In this document: piece after piece, positions 53,571-62,397 of the stretch
Position numbering within the stretch: the stretch's first letter is position 1
Layout: every line of letters starts with the position of its first letter
From: Flavobacterium psychrophilum
GTDB taxonomy: Bacteria; Bacteroidota; Bacteroidia; Flavobacteriales; Flavobacteriaceae
Assembly (NCBI GenBank): GCA_945874225.1
Contig: CAMCFT010000007.1
Location: 67,516-131,515 of the forward strand
Length of the DNA: 64,000 nt
Reading direction: 5' to 3'
Made by a program: the position numbers and the translations under genes
Notes under the pieces: generated by a model
The model's database searches: none
What the model was told of the DNA's origin: nothing
What the model saw: only the letters and a program-made list of their open reading frames with translations

Positions 53571-54497
53571 ATGAAGTACCTTAAACTCATTCGCTACCAA
53601 AACCTTCTAATGCTAGCATTTATGCAGCTTATTTTCAGGTATGGCTTTCTGGAATTGCAAAATATTCCTTTGGCTTTGGCAGACTGGCAATATGTATTAT
53701 TGGTTTTGGCAACAATGTCAATTGCATCTGGCGGTTATATTATCAATAATATTTTTGACGTGGAAACGGATATGGAAAACAAACCCGATAACGTGATTGT
53801 TGGCAAGTTCATTTCCGAAACCAAGGCGTATAATCTGTATATTGGTTTTACCGTAATTGGAGTTGCGATTGGTTTTTATTTGTCGAATGTGATTGACAAG
53901 CCTAGTTTTGCATCAATATTCATAATCATTGCGGCGACACTTTATTTTTATGCCACGAGCTTAAAACAAAGTTTGCTTATTGGCAATATTATTGTGGCTA
54001 TGTTGCTTTCGTTTAGTGTAATTATTATCGGGCTTCTCGATTTATATCCTGTTACTAATGAAGAAAATAGATCCGTTATGGGATTGCTTTTCGGAATACT
54101 TTTGGATTATGCCATTTTTGCTTTTATCATCAATTTTATTCGGGAAATTGTCAAAGATTTACAAGATGTTGAAGGCGATTCTAACCAAGGAATGAATACG
54201 TTGCCCATTGCTTTTGGAATAAAAAAAACAACAAAACTTGTTTTTGGATTGAGTTTTATTCCCGTGATATTAATCCTGAATTACATCAATTCGAACTTGT
54301 TTTCGGCAAATTTACTCTTTGGAACGATATTCGGAATAGTTTTCATATTGGCTCCATTATTATATTTTATTACTAAAATTTGGTCTGCAAACAATCAAAA
54401 AGATTTTCATCATTTGAGCACCGTTCTAAAATGGATTCTGTTTTTCGGAATCCTTTCGATTGTGGTCATTAGCCTAAACATAAAACACAATGCTTAA
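53571..54497 (+). CDS. UbiA-family prenyltransferase
   Basis: A 308-residue inner-membrane protein with about eight membrane segments. It carries both aspartate motifs of the UbiA family: NNIFDVETDMENKPDN (NxxFDxxxD) near residue 60 and KDLQDVEGDSNQGMNTLPIAFG (DVEGD) near residue 195. The group is annotated in flavobacteria as geranylgeranylglycerol-phosphate geranylgeranyltransferase, a name from archaea; the bacterial substrate is not certain. It overlaps the maf gene by eight bases, so the two are coupled. Confidence 0.85.
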   Translation: MKYLKLIRYQNLLMLAFMQLIFRYGFLELQNIPLALADWQYVLLVLATMSIASGGYIINNIFDVETDMENKPDNVIVGKFISETKAYNLYIGFTVIGVAIGFYLSNVIDKPSFASIFIIIAATLYFYATSLKQSLLIGNIIVAMLLSFSVIIIGLLDLYPVTNEENRSVMGLLFGILLDYAIFAFIINFIREIVKDLQDVEGDSNQGMNTLPIAFGIKKTTKLVFGLSFIPVILILNYINSNLFSANLLFGTIFGIVFILAPLLYFITKIWSANNQKDFHHLSTVLKWILFFGILSIVVISLNIKHNA

Positions 54498-55074
54498 AAA
54501 TAAATTACAAAAATACAAGCTGATTTTGGCTTCGGGTTCGCCAAGACGTCAGCAATTCTTCAAGGATTTAGACTTAGATTTCGAAATCAGGTTGAAAGAA
54601 ATTGAAGAAATTTTCCCTCCGGAACTAAAAGCGGAAGAAATTACCAATTATCTAGCCGAATTGAAAGCCAGTGCTTTTGAAGGAGATTTGAAGTCCAATG
54701 AAATCCTGATTACCAGCGATACTATTGTTTGGCACAACAATAAAGCTTTGGGTAAACCAAAAGACGCCCAAGATGCTTTTGACATTCTGAAATCATTGTC
54801 GAATGCGACTCACGAAGTAATCACTTCGGTTTGTTTTAAAACCAATATAGAATCAACTTTAATGTATGAAGTGACCAAAGTAACTTTCAATGAATTAAGC
54901 GATGAAGCCATTCGCTATTATATTGAAAATTACAAGCCTTTTGATAAAGCTGGAGCATACGGAATTCAGGAATGGATTGGTTTTGTTGGGGTTTCAAAAA
55001 TTGAAGGTTCTTATGCCAATGTTATGGGAATGCCTACAGATAAAGTCTATGAATATTTGAGTAATTTAGCATAA
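54490..55074 (+). CDS. maf: Maf family nucleotide pyrophosphatase
   Basis: House-cleaning NTP pyrophosphatase of 194 residues, probably for dTTP/UTP or modified pyrimidines. Blocks seen: KLILASGSPRRQQFFKDL, ITSDTIVWHNNKALGKPKDAQDAFDIL, and YKPFDKAGAYGIQEWIG with the conserved catalytic Asp/Lys. Cytosolic. It overlaps the upstream prenyltransferase gene and is followed by the MscS gene after 11 bp, so all three are probably one transcript. Confidence 0.92.
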   Translation: MLKNKLQKYKLILASGSPRRQQFFKDLDLDFEIRLKEIEEIFPPELKAEEITNYLAELKASAFEGDLKSNEILITSDTIVWHNNKALGKPKDAQDAFDILKSLSNATHEVITSVCFKTNIESTLMYEVTKVTFNELSDEAIRYYIENYKPFDKAGAYGIQEWIGFVGVSKIEGSYANVMGMPTDKVYEYLSNLA

Positions 55075-55085
55075 AATATAAAGAT

Positions 55086-55616
55086 ATGAACTACTTAAAT
55101 GATTTTACAAAAGAATTAATTGCAACTGGAATTTTGTTCTTTCTGGTTATTTTGTCACGACTGATAGTTTCAAAATTGGTTCGAAGTTTTGCCAAAAGAA
55201 GCCAAACAATAGAAAAACGAACCCGTTTAGTGCTTAAATACATTCATTTGCTAATGAATATTTTAGCGGCCATTGCTCTAATTGTCATTTGGGGAGTTCA
55301 AACAAAAGATATTTTTATAGCACTTTCTTCTATTGCCACAGTCGTGGGCGTAGCGATGTTTGCACAATGGTCTATTTTGAGCAATATTACATCAGGTATT
55401 ATCCTGTTTTTTTCTTTTCCATACAAAATTGGAGATTATATTTTTATTCACGATAAAGATTTTCCTATCGAAGCCGAAATTGAAGATATTGGAGCCTTTC
55501 ACGTGTATTTGAAAACCCAAAAGGGCGAAATTATTGTCTATCCTAATAATTTAATGTTGCAAATAGGAATAACAATTTTAAAACATCCTGATGAAGAAAA
55601 AGAGTTTACAGATTAA
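55086..55616 (+). CDS. small MscS-type mechanosensitive channel
   Basis: A 176-residue inner-membrane channel protein. Two membrane segments near 10-32 and 56-80 precede the pore helix and a beta domain with VGVAMFAQWSILSNITSGIILFFSFPYKIGDYIFIHDKDFPIEAEIEDIGAFHVYLKTQKGEIIVYPNNLMLQ. It is much shorter than E. coli MscS (286 residues), ending soon after the beta domain and lacking the C-terminal vestibule; this minimal form is common in Bacteroidota. It would release osmolytes on hypo-osmotic shock. Confidence 0.88.
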   Translation: MNYLNDFTKELIATGILFFLVILSRLIVSKLVRSFAKRSQTIEKRTRLVLKYIHLLMNILAAIALIVIWGVQTKDIFIALSSIATVVGVAMFAQWSILSNITSGIILFFSFPYKIGDYIFIHDKDFPIEAEIEDIGAFHVYLKTQKGEIIVYPNNLMLQIGITILKHPDEEKEFTD

Positions 55617-55746
55617 TTTTTAGTGTTGATTATATAAGAATTTCAAAAAATAACACAACACTTTAGAAACATAAAAATCTAATATTGGCCTGTTGTTCAA
55701 ACAGTCCAATGTAACAATTTTAACTGCAACTATTAATCTTTTTTAG

Positions 55747-56281
55747 ATGCTTCAGAAACCAAAAATTGTCTTTCTTATTTTTATATTCTTTTGCTTTCAA
55801 CTGTTTTTTCACAAGAGAATGTTTCCAAAAAAGGCAGTTTATTAAACCACAAATAATATTAGGTATTAATCGTCAGAATTCTATTGGCAATCAACTCTCC
55901 ATTAACGAAAATTATGGAATTCAAGGTTTCAAAAGTGCCGTTTTCGGCAATCAAAAAATGATGTTGATTTATCAGACTTAAGCCTATTCACCTTGGAATC
56001 TTTTGGGTTTTCGACTAAATCCTTATTTCAATTATACGATTGCAATGCTTGGAAATGAAGAAACAGGATTGCACAATAAGCAGGCTTTTTCAAAAATTGG
56101 CATTGGATTTATAATTATAAATGATTATTTAGTGTTCCGTATTTTTCAGATTTTACGGGTTTATTATCCAACTATTCCTAGAAATGGCAATACTATTTTC
56201 AAAACGAATTCATTTGATTCTTCTGATTTTAGATTTCAGGATTTTGGTTTGGAAAAGCCAAGAACCGTTATTTATAAATAG
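55747..56281 (+). pseudogene. degraded outer-membrane protein gene
   Basis: A signal-peptide-like start (ATG at 55747, MLQKPKIVFLIFIFFCFQLFF) is followed by a frame change near 55810. The next frame (ending at the TAA 55979-55981) continues without a shift from 55982 to 56281 after that single stop, which reads as a CAA-to-TAA change in YQT-stop-AYSPWNLLGFRLNPYFNYTIAML. The end, LRVYYPTIPRNGNTIFKTNSFDSSDFRFQDFGLEKPRTVIYK, resembles the last strands of a flavobacterial outer-membrane barrel as I remember it. Only about 178 codons remain, so a large internal part is also missing. Not functional as it stands. Confidence 0.75.
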
Positions 56282-56442
56282 AATAAATTGACAATAACTA
56301 TCTGATAAAAAGTATTTTATGAATCGTTGATCAATTGTTTAAAGTGTGAATTTTGTAAACATTATAGAATATAATATAACATTTTTCGTTATTTATTTTG
56401 TAACTTTAGCTCAATGATAATTTTAAACAAAAATCAAAAAAG

Positions 56443-56949
56443 ATGAAAACATTAAAATTAATTGCGGTGGGAATATTCCTTTTTGTATCTGGTTTGATGC
56501 AAGCGCAGATTTCGGTAAATGTGACCATTGGTGCACCTCCATCTTGGGGTCCGGTTGGTTATTCGAATGTACAATATTATTATTTGCCAGATGTTCAGGC
56601 TTATTATGACATTCGAGCATCTCAATTTATTTACTTTAACAACGGAATATGGATTCGAGCAAGATATTTACCTGGACCGTACCGAAATTATGATTTGTAC
56701 AGTGGTTACAAAGTAGTTTTGAATGATTATCACGGTTCACATCCTTATTACTATTTCAATAGCCATAAAACAAAATATTATAAAGGATATAAAGGGAAAC
56801 CACAACAAACAATCGGAAGAAACCCTAATTATAAAAGTAATAATGGAAATTATTCAAACAGAAATAGCAATAATGGAAATGTTAAAAATGGTAATAGTGG
56901 TCATAAAGAAGGAAAAGAAAACAAAGGAAAAGGCAATAACAAGCATTAA
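56443..56949 (+). CDS. secreted protein with Tyr-rich core and Asn/Gly/Lys-rich tail
   Basis: A 168-residue protein I can describe but not name. A signal peptide (MKTLKLIAVGIFLFVSGLMQAQ) is followed by IGAPPSWGPVGYSNVQYYYLPDVQAYYDIRASQFIYFNNGIWIRARYLPGPYRNYDLYSGYKVVLNDYHG, a Tyr-rich domain I recall from other flavobacterial periplasmic proteins. The last 60 residues are low-complexity Asn, Gly, Lys and Ser with no predicted fold. Possibly envelope-associated. The gene stands alone between the pseudogene and the mobile element at 56966-57179. Confidence 0.8.
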   Translation: MKTLKLIAVGIFLFVSGLMQAQISVNVTIGAPPSWGPVGYSNVQYYYLPDVQAYYDIRASQFIYFNNGIWIRARYLPGPYRNYDLYSGYKVVLNDYHGSHPYYYFNSHKTKYYKGYKGKPQQTIGRNPNYKSNNGNYSNRNSNNGNVKNGNSGHKEGKENKGKGNNKH

Positions 56950-56956
56950 TTTCTAA

Positions 56957-57188
56957 ATTTCATAACATTGTTGTCCGATAAAATCAAAGTATAGTCCCTA
57001 CGGGACAAATTCTCGATTTATAACTATCTTGCTACCAATATTTAACCTCTACGAGGTATGCTCCGTTAGGAGCTAAATGTTGGTGGAATAAAAATCAAGC
57101 CAACCCAGTTCAAATGTCCCGTAGGGACTATATAGGTTAGGGTAATTGTCTTTTTTAAAATTTAAATCGGACAACAATGATTTCATAA
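56957..57188. mobile_element. MITE-like element with target duplication
   Basis: The element proper is 56966-57179, with perfect 14-bp inverted ends CATTGTTGTCCGAT and ATCGGACAACAATG. It is flanked on both sides by the same nine bases ATTTCATAA (56957-56965 and 57180-57188), a target-site duplication. Inside are hairpins GTCCC-TAC-GGGAC, CCTCTACGAGG, GCTCC-GTTA-GGAGC and GTCCC-GTA-GGGAC. It has no coding capacity, so a transposase elsewhere must have moved it; the 9-bp duplication and ends are compatible with several DDE families. An older inverted copy is at 7605-7816. Confidence 0.88.
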
Positions 57189-57327
57189 TAATAAAAGTAG
57201 AGAACCTGCATTGGTTCTCTTTTTTTGATTCCAAATTGTTCCTTTTTGTCAAAGAAAATAAAAAACTGTATTCTGAAATTCAATTAATTACTACATTTGG
57301 ACTTATTGCCAATTAAATTCCAAAAAA

Positions 57328-59859
57328 ATGCAGAAAGTTTTGATTCAATCTCTTGTTATTTTCCTTCTTTCTTTCCAAATAATATATGCACAACAGCCCC
57401 AAAAACCAAACTCGGTTGAAATTTACAATCAAATTCAAAAGCTCAATTTCTTGGGCACAGTACTATATATCGCGGCGCATCCTGATGACGAAAATACGCG
57501 GTTGATTTCGTATTTATCCAATGAAACAAAAGCAAGAACGGGCTATTTGTCCTTGACACGAGGTGATGGCGGTCAAAATTTAATTGGTTCACAATTGCGG
57601 GAATTACTAGGAATAATCCGAACACAAGAATTGATTGAAGCTCGAAAAATTGATGGTGGAGAGCAGTTTTTTTCACGTGCCAATGATTTTGGCTATTCAA
57701 AAAATCCAGATGAAACTTTAGAAATTTGGGATAAAGAAAAAGTGCTTTCTGATATTGTCTGGACCATTAGAAAATTTCAACCCGATGTAATCATCAATCG
57801 GTTTGACCATCGCTCGGCTGGAACGACCCACGGTCATCATACTGCTTCGGCACTATTGAGCGTGAAAAGTTTTGATTTGGCCAATAATCCTGCAATTTTT
57901 CCAGAACAATTAAAATTAGTGGAACCTTGGCAACCCAAACGCCAGTTTTTTAATACTTCGTGGTGGTTTTACGGAAGCAAGGAGAAATTTGATGCCGCTG
58001 ATAAAACCAATTTATTTTCGATACAGACAGGAGTTTATTATCAGTCTATAGGAAAATCAAATCAGGAAATTGCAGCATTGAGCCGCAGTCGTCATCAATC
58101 GCAAGGTTTTGGCAGCACTGGAACTCGTGGAGAAGAAACCGAATATTTAGAGTTTATAAATGGCAAACCGCTTCAAGATAAAGTTGGCATTTTCGAAGGA
58201 ATTGATACTTCTTGGAATCGGGTAAAAGGAGGAAAACCTATTGGAGAATTGATGACAAAAATTGAGTCAGAATTTGATTTTTCAAATCCTTCGGCGAGTA
58301 TTCCAGAATTGGTAAAAGCGTATTCGATGATTCAATCCTTGGATGAAAACCATTGGAAACTAATAAAATCAGAAGAAATCAAAAAAACTATTGCTGCTTG
58401 TGCCGGATTATTTTTCGAAGCAGTTGCCCAAAATCAGGAAGCTACTCCGGCGAGCCTCGTTAAATTGAAGCTCGAAGCGATAAATAGAAGCGCTATTGCG
58501 ATGAATTTGACAAGTGTTAACACATTACCAGAATCCAAAAACACGCCTCAAAATCTATCTTTAAAAAACAATATTTCGCAAAACATAAATCTTGATTTAC
58601 AATTGCCCTCAACTATTGAATACACGCAACCTTATTGGCTAAAAGAAAAAGCAACCGAAGGATTGTACACGGTTTCTGATCAAAAAATCATTGGAATTTC
58701 GGACATTATTAGGGAAGTAAAAGTGGTGTTTAATGTTCAAATAAACGGAATTGAAATTCCCTTTGAAAGAACCGTTGTTTACAAATACAATGATGATGTG
58801 AAAGGCGAAATGTATAATTATCTGGACATTGTTCCCGAAGTAACCACCAGTATTCTGGATAAAGTATTCCTTTTTACAGCCAATAAAAAGAAATATTTAG
58901 CAGTGAAAATCAAGTCAGGAAAAGATGCGGCGAAAGGCGATTTACAATTGGAATTGCCAGCAAATTGGCAAGTTTTTCCAAAATCAATTCCTTTTGCTTT
59001 GGATAAAAAAGGAACTGAATTAACAGTTTATTTTGAAGTAACGCCTCCAAGTTCGCCAGATGAGGTTATTGCTAAAAGTGTTGCCATTATTGATGGTAAA
59101 CGATATGACAAAGAGCAAATCATTATCGACTTTAGCCATATTACAAAACAACAAGTATTAAAACCTTCGGAAGCTAAGTTTATCCGAATGGATTTAAAAA
59201 CTAAAGAAGAAAAAATCGCTTATATTATGGGAGCTGGCGATGAAGTTCCCAACAGTCTGAAGCAAATGGGCTACAAAGTTACTTTGCTTAATCCCGAAGA
59301 AATCTCTCCTGAAAAACTGGCTAATTTTGATGTGGTTATGACTGGAATTCGAGCTTATAATACGGTTCAGGCATTAGCAAATAAGCAAAATATTCTTTTT
59401 GATTTTGTAAAAGGAGGAAAAACAATGCTCGTGCAATACAATAATCCAAATGATTTGGTAACTGAAAATATTGCCCCGTTTCCCTTGAAAATCTCCCGTG
59501 ACAGAGTCACCGAGGAAAATGCTGAAGTTCGGTTTTTAGCACCCAATCATCCGGTTTTAAATTCACCAAATAAAATTACCGCAAAGGATTTCGAAGGTTG
59601 GAAACAGGAGCAAGGCTTGTATTATCCGAATGAATTTGACAAAGCTTTTATTCCAATTTTATCTTCCAATGACAAAGGAGAAACTCCAAAAAATGGTGCG
59701 TTATTGATCGCTCCTTACGGAAAAGGATATTATATTTACACAGGTTTAAGTTTCTTTAGGGAATTACCCGAAGGAGTTTCGGGAGCCTATAAATTATTGT
59801 CTAATATGATTTCGTTACAAAATTCTGTTACAATTCCTGCTGAAAAAGGGAAGCTATGA
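57328..59859 (+). CDS. secreted PIG-L family deacetylase
   Basis: An exported zinc-dependent N-deacetylase of 843 residues. After a signal peptide (MQKVLIQSLVIFLLSFQIIYAQ) comes the PIG-L domain: AAHPDDENTRL (H51, D53, D54), RGDGGQNLIG, and DHRSAGTTHGHHTASALL with the later metal His. A long beta-sandwich middle follows, then a C-terminal region (about 620-830) with a Rossmann/glutamine-amidotransferase-like pattern. The large size is typical of Bacteroidota surface members, unlike the 230-residue BshB. The substrate is probably an acetylated amino sugar, unknown. It lies about 260 bp ahead of a small membrane peptide and a symporter on the same strand. Confidence 0.9.
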   Translation: MQKVLIQSLVIFLLSFQIIYAQQPQKPNSVEIYNQIQKLNFLGTVLYIAAHPDDENTRLISYLSNETKARTGYLSLTRGDGGQNLIGSQLRELLGIIRTQELIEARKIDGGEQFFSRANDFGYSKNPDETLEIWDKEKVLSDIVWTIRKFQPDVIINRFDHRSAGTTHGHHTASALLSVKSFDLANNPAIFPEQLKLVEPWQPKRQFFNTSWWFYGSKEKFDAADKTNLFSIQTGVYYQSIGKSNQEIAALSRSRHQSQGFGSTGTRGEETEYLEFINGKPLQDKVGIFEGIDTSWNRVKGGKPIGELMTKIESEFDFSNPSASIPELVKAYSMIQSLDENHWKLIKSEEIKKTIAACAGLFFEAVAQNQEATPASLVKLKLEAINRSAIAMNLTSVNTLPESKNTPQNLSLKNNISQNINLDLQLPSTIEYTQPYWLKEKATEGLYTVSDQKIIGISDIIREVKVVFNVQINGIEIPFERTVVYKYNDDVKGEMYNYLDIVPEVTTSILDKVFLFTANKKKYLAVKIKSGKDAAKGDLQLELPANWQVFPKSIPFALDKKGTELTVYFEVTPPSSPDEVIAKSVAIIDGKRYDKEQIIIDFSHITKQQVLKPSEAKFIRMDLKTKEEKIAYIMGAGDEVPNSLKQMGYKVTLLNPEEISPEKLANFDVVMTGIRAYNTVQALANKQNILFDFVKGGKTMLVQYNNPNDLVTENIAPFPLKISRDRVTEENAEVRFLAPNHPVLNSPNKITAKDFEGWKQEQGLYYPNEFDKAFIPILSSNDKGETPKNGALLIAPYGKGYYIYTGLSFFRELPEGVSGAYKLLSNMISLQNSVTIPAEKGKL

Positions 59860-59882
59860 AATTAAACAATATTGCCGAAAAG

Positions 59883-60080
59883 GTACAAAGTCACAAAGAA
59901 AAAAATAAGTCGTTTTTCTCTTGAACCATTAAGAAATTAAGGTTCATTAAGGCTAAAAACTTAATTTTCTTAATTTCTTAATGGTTTAAAATATAATATG
60001 AAAATTTTGGACAGCATAGTGGACAGCCATAAAAAATTAAATAATAATTAGTGAAATTTGCGCCTTTGTGTCTTTGTGGC
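59883..60080. repeat. nested inverted repeat after the PIG-L gene
   Basis: The inner arms are 18 bp and perfect: 59924-59941 (AACCATTAAGAAATTAAG) and 59969-59986. The outer ends GTACAAAGTCACAAAG and CTTTGTGTCTTTGTGG are imperfectly complementary. This resembles a small non-autonomous element, although no target duplication was found. Confidence 0.6.
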
Positions 60081-60118
60081 AAAAAAGTAATATAGTGTGT
60101 GGCAAAACACAAAAAATT

Positions 60119-60226
60119 ATGGAAACAAAAAAAGTTAAAACTTGGAAAAAAAGCTACACTTGGGTTCTTGTGGCTAATGTTATTTATATTTTGATTTTTT
60201 ATTTTTTAATGAAATTATATTCCTAG
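60119..60226 (+). CDS. 35-residue membrane peptide upstream of the symporter
   Basis: METKKVKTWKKSYTWVLVAN then VIYILIFYFLMKLYS: a basic N-terminus and one hydrophobic segment of about 20 residues. Its stop is 3 bp before the symporter ATG, the arrangement seen for small accessory subunits of solute symporters. I infer that it is a partner or regulator of the symporter; I know no proven function for it. Confidence 0.7.
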   Translation: METKKVKTWKKSYTWVLVANVIYILIFYFLMKLYS

Positions 60227-60229
60227 CCT

Positions 60230-61954
60230 ATGCAATTATTTGATTGGATTGTACTGATAGTAACTTTGCTTTTTATCGTAATTTACGGCGTTTGGAAAAC
60301 TCGTGGGAGCAAGAATGTCGAGGATTATATTTTGGGCAGCAATGAAACGCCTTGGTACACTGTAGGACTTTCGGTTATGGCCACGCAGGCCAGTGCCATC
60401 ACTTTTCTTTCGACTCCGGGACAAGCGTACCACGACGGAATGGGTTTTTTGCAGTTCTATTTTGGTTTGCCCATTGCAATGGTGGTTATTTGTGTCACTT
60501 TTATTCCAATATACCACAAGTACAAGGTTTTTACAGCTTACGAATACCTCGAAAAACGTTTCGATTTAAAGACCCGTTCACTTGCAGCCATACTTTTCTT
60601 GGTTCAAAGAGGTTTGGGAACCGGATTGACCATTTATGCACCAGCCATTATTTTATCAGCATTGTTGGGTTGGAATCTTACGGTAATGAATATTGCAATT
60701 GGAGTTCTCGTTATAATTTACACCTTTTCTGGAGGAACAAAAGCCGTGAATATTACCCAAAAGCAGCAAATGTTTGTCATAATGTTAGGAATGTTTATTA
60801 CGTTCTTCCTGATTTTGCATTATTTGCCCAATGATATGACATTTACCAGTGCGTTGCATATTGCCGGGGCAAATGACAAAATGAACATTGTTGATTTCTC
60901 TTTTGATCCAGAAGAAAAATATACTTTTTGGAGCGGAATTACCGGAGGTTTCTTCCTGGCTTTGGCTTATTTTGGAACAGATCAATCCCAAGTAGGTCGC
61001 TATTTATCAGGAAAATCGGTTCGGGAAAGCCAAATGGGATTGATAATGAACGGATTGCTTAAAGTGCCAATGCAGTTCTTTATATTACTTACCGGTGTTA
61101 TGGTTTTCGTGTTTTTCCAATTCAATCCTGTCCCTTTGAATTTTAATCCAAATAATAAGATAATTGTAGAAAAATCTGCTTTTAAGAATGAATATCACGT
61201 TTTGGAAAAAAAGCTGGATGCCCTTTCAGAAGATAAGAAAGTGATTAACCTATTATATATAGACCAACTCAATCAGGATTATGACAACCCCATTCTTCGA
61301 AAAGAATTGGTTGCATTATCAAGCAAGGAAAAAGATTTAAGAGATCGTGCCAAAGAAATTATACTAAAAGCTGATATTCACAGCGAAACCAATGATAAAG
61401 ATTATGTGTTTTTTCATTTCATTCTGAATTATTTGCCCAAGGGATTGATTGGTTTATTGCTTGCCGTGATTATCTCGGCCGCAATGTCATCTACGGCGTC
61501 CGGACTCAATGCATTGGCATCAACCACTGCTATCGATATTTATAAGAGAAATCTAAAATCAGCAAAATCAGAAAGACATTATGTGAATGTCACTAAATTT
61601 TTTACCTTGTTTTGGGGAATTGTAGCCATTCTTTTTGCCAGCATTGGAACCTTATTTGAGAACTTGATTCAATTAGTCAATATTGTGGGTTCTATATTCT
61701 ACGGAACGGTTTTGGGTATTTTTCTCGTTGGTTTTTATATTAAATACGTTCAGGCTAAAGCCATATTTTATAGTGCCGTTATTAGCCAAATTACTATTTT
61801 CATCATTTATTACTATGCCATTTTTATTTACCCGAGTGGCGAGGAAAAACTGGGTTATTTGTGGCTCAACTTCATAGGAGCAATGCTAACTATTGTATTG
61901 TCAATGATTATGGAGGTAATTGTTTTTAGAAAAAAACTTCCTACAAATTATTGA
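60230..61954 (+). CDS. sodium:solute symporter (SSS family)
   Basis: A 574-residue inner-membrane protein with 13 or more predicted membrane segments. The SSS signatures are ASAITFLSTPGQAYHDGMGFLQFYFGLPIAM in TM2-3 and the later LAVIISAAMSSTASGLNALASTTAIDIYKR, close to the Na-binding region. A large polar loop of about 110 residues (LDALSEDKKVINLLYIDQLNQDY) separates two groups of segments, longer than usual. It probably imports a sugar-like or amino-sugar product in step with the upstream deacetylase; substrate unknown. Preceded by a 35-residue peptide gene 3 bp away. Confidence 0.9.
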   Translation: MQLFDWIVLIVTLLFIVIYGVWKTRGSKNVEDYILGSNETPWYTVGLSVMATQASAITFLSTPGQAYHDGMGFLQFYFGLPIAMVVICVTFIPIYHKYKVFTAYEYLEKRFDLKTRSLAAILFLVQRGLGTGLTIYAPAIILSALLGWNLTVMNIAIGVLVIIYTFSGGTKAVNITQKQQMFVIMLGMFITFFLILHYLPNDMTFTSALHIAGANDKMNIVDFSFDPEEKYTFWSGITGGFFLALAYFGTDQSQVGRYLSGKSVRESQMGLIMNGLLKVPMQFFILLTGVMVFVFFQFNPVPLNFNPNNKIIVEKSAFKNEYHVLEKKLDALSEDKKVINLLYIDQLNQDYDNPILRKELVALSSKEKDLRDRAKEIILKADIHSETNDKDYVFFHFILNYLPKGLIGLLLAVIISAAMSSTASGLNALASTTAIDIYKRNLKSAKSERHYVNVTKFFTLFWGIVAILFASIGTLFENLIQLVNIVGSIFYGTVLGIFLVGFYIKYVQAKAIFYSAVISQITIFIIYYYAIFIYPSGEEKLGYLWLNFIGAMLTIVLSMIMEVIVFRKKLPTNY

Positions 61955-62091
61955 AACAGTAAAAATCGTGATATTTTATTGCTGTTTACTGAATGAGACA
62001 GAGAAAAGGTATGTTTATCTATAAAAAAAACTTAGTTGAATATTAGATAATGCATTTGTATAAATACAAATAGTGAAATTTAATTTGAAAG

Positions 62092-62138
62092 AAAAAGAGG
62101 ATTCTCAAACTAAATCAGGATGAGTTTATCCTCTTTTT
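62092..62138 (+). terminator. terminator of the symporter gene
   Basis: AAAAAGAGGAT and ATCCTCTTTTT face each other across a 25-base loop that itself holds AAACT/AGTTT. It is followed by a T-run. The rest of 62139-62397 is AT-rich and has the palindrome at 62292. Confidence 0.75.
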
Positions 62139-62291
62139 TGTTTTTTAAAACAAGACAAAAACATCCTCTTTCGTAAAAAATTATTAATTAAAATTGTGTA
62201 TTCTAATTTAATAGCAAAGAAATGGGGGTTTTTCTTTTTATTTCTTTTTAATTTTATGATATTATCAGATTTATTGATAATTTTTACGAAT

Positions 62292-62305
62292 ATGATAATT
62301 ATCAT
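62292..62305. promoter_or_regulatory. FNR/CRP-like palindrome upstream of the haem-domain gene
   Basis: ATGATAATTATCAT is a perfect 14-bp palindrome with TGAT-N4-ATCA half-sites, 93 bp before the ATG at 62398. A weaker TGAT-N3-ATCA lies about 35 bp upstream. It is compatible with control by oxygen through an FNR-type regulator. Confidence 0.45.
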
Positions 62306-62397
62306 TTAGTTTTAATCGTATAAAACTGAAATTTACTTCATTATAAAACTTAAGATAGAGTTATAATAAAAATTAACTAAACTAAACAATCAAAATT

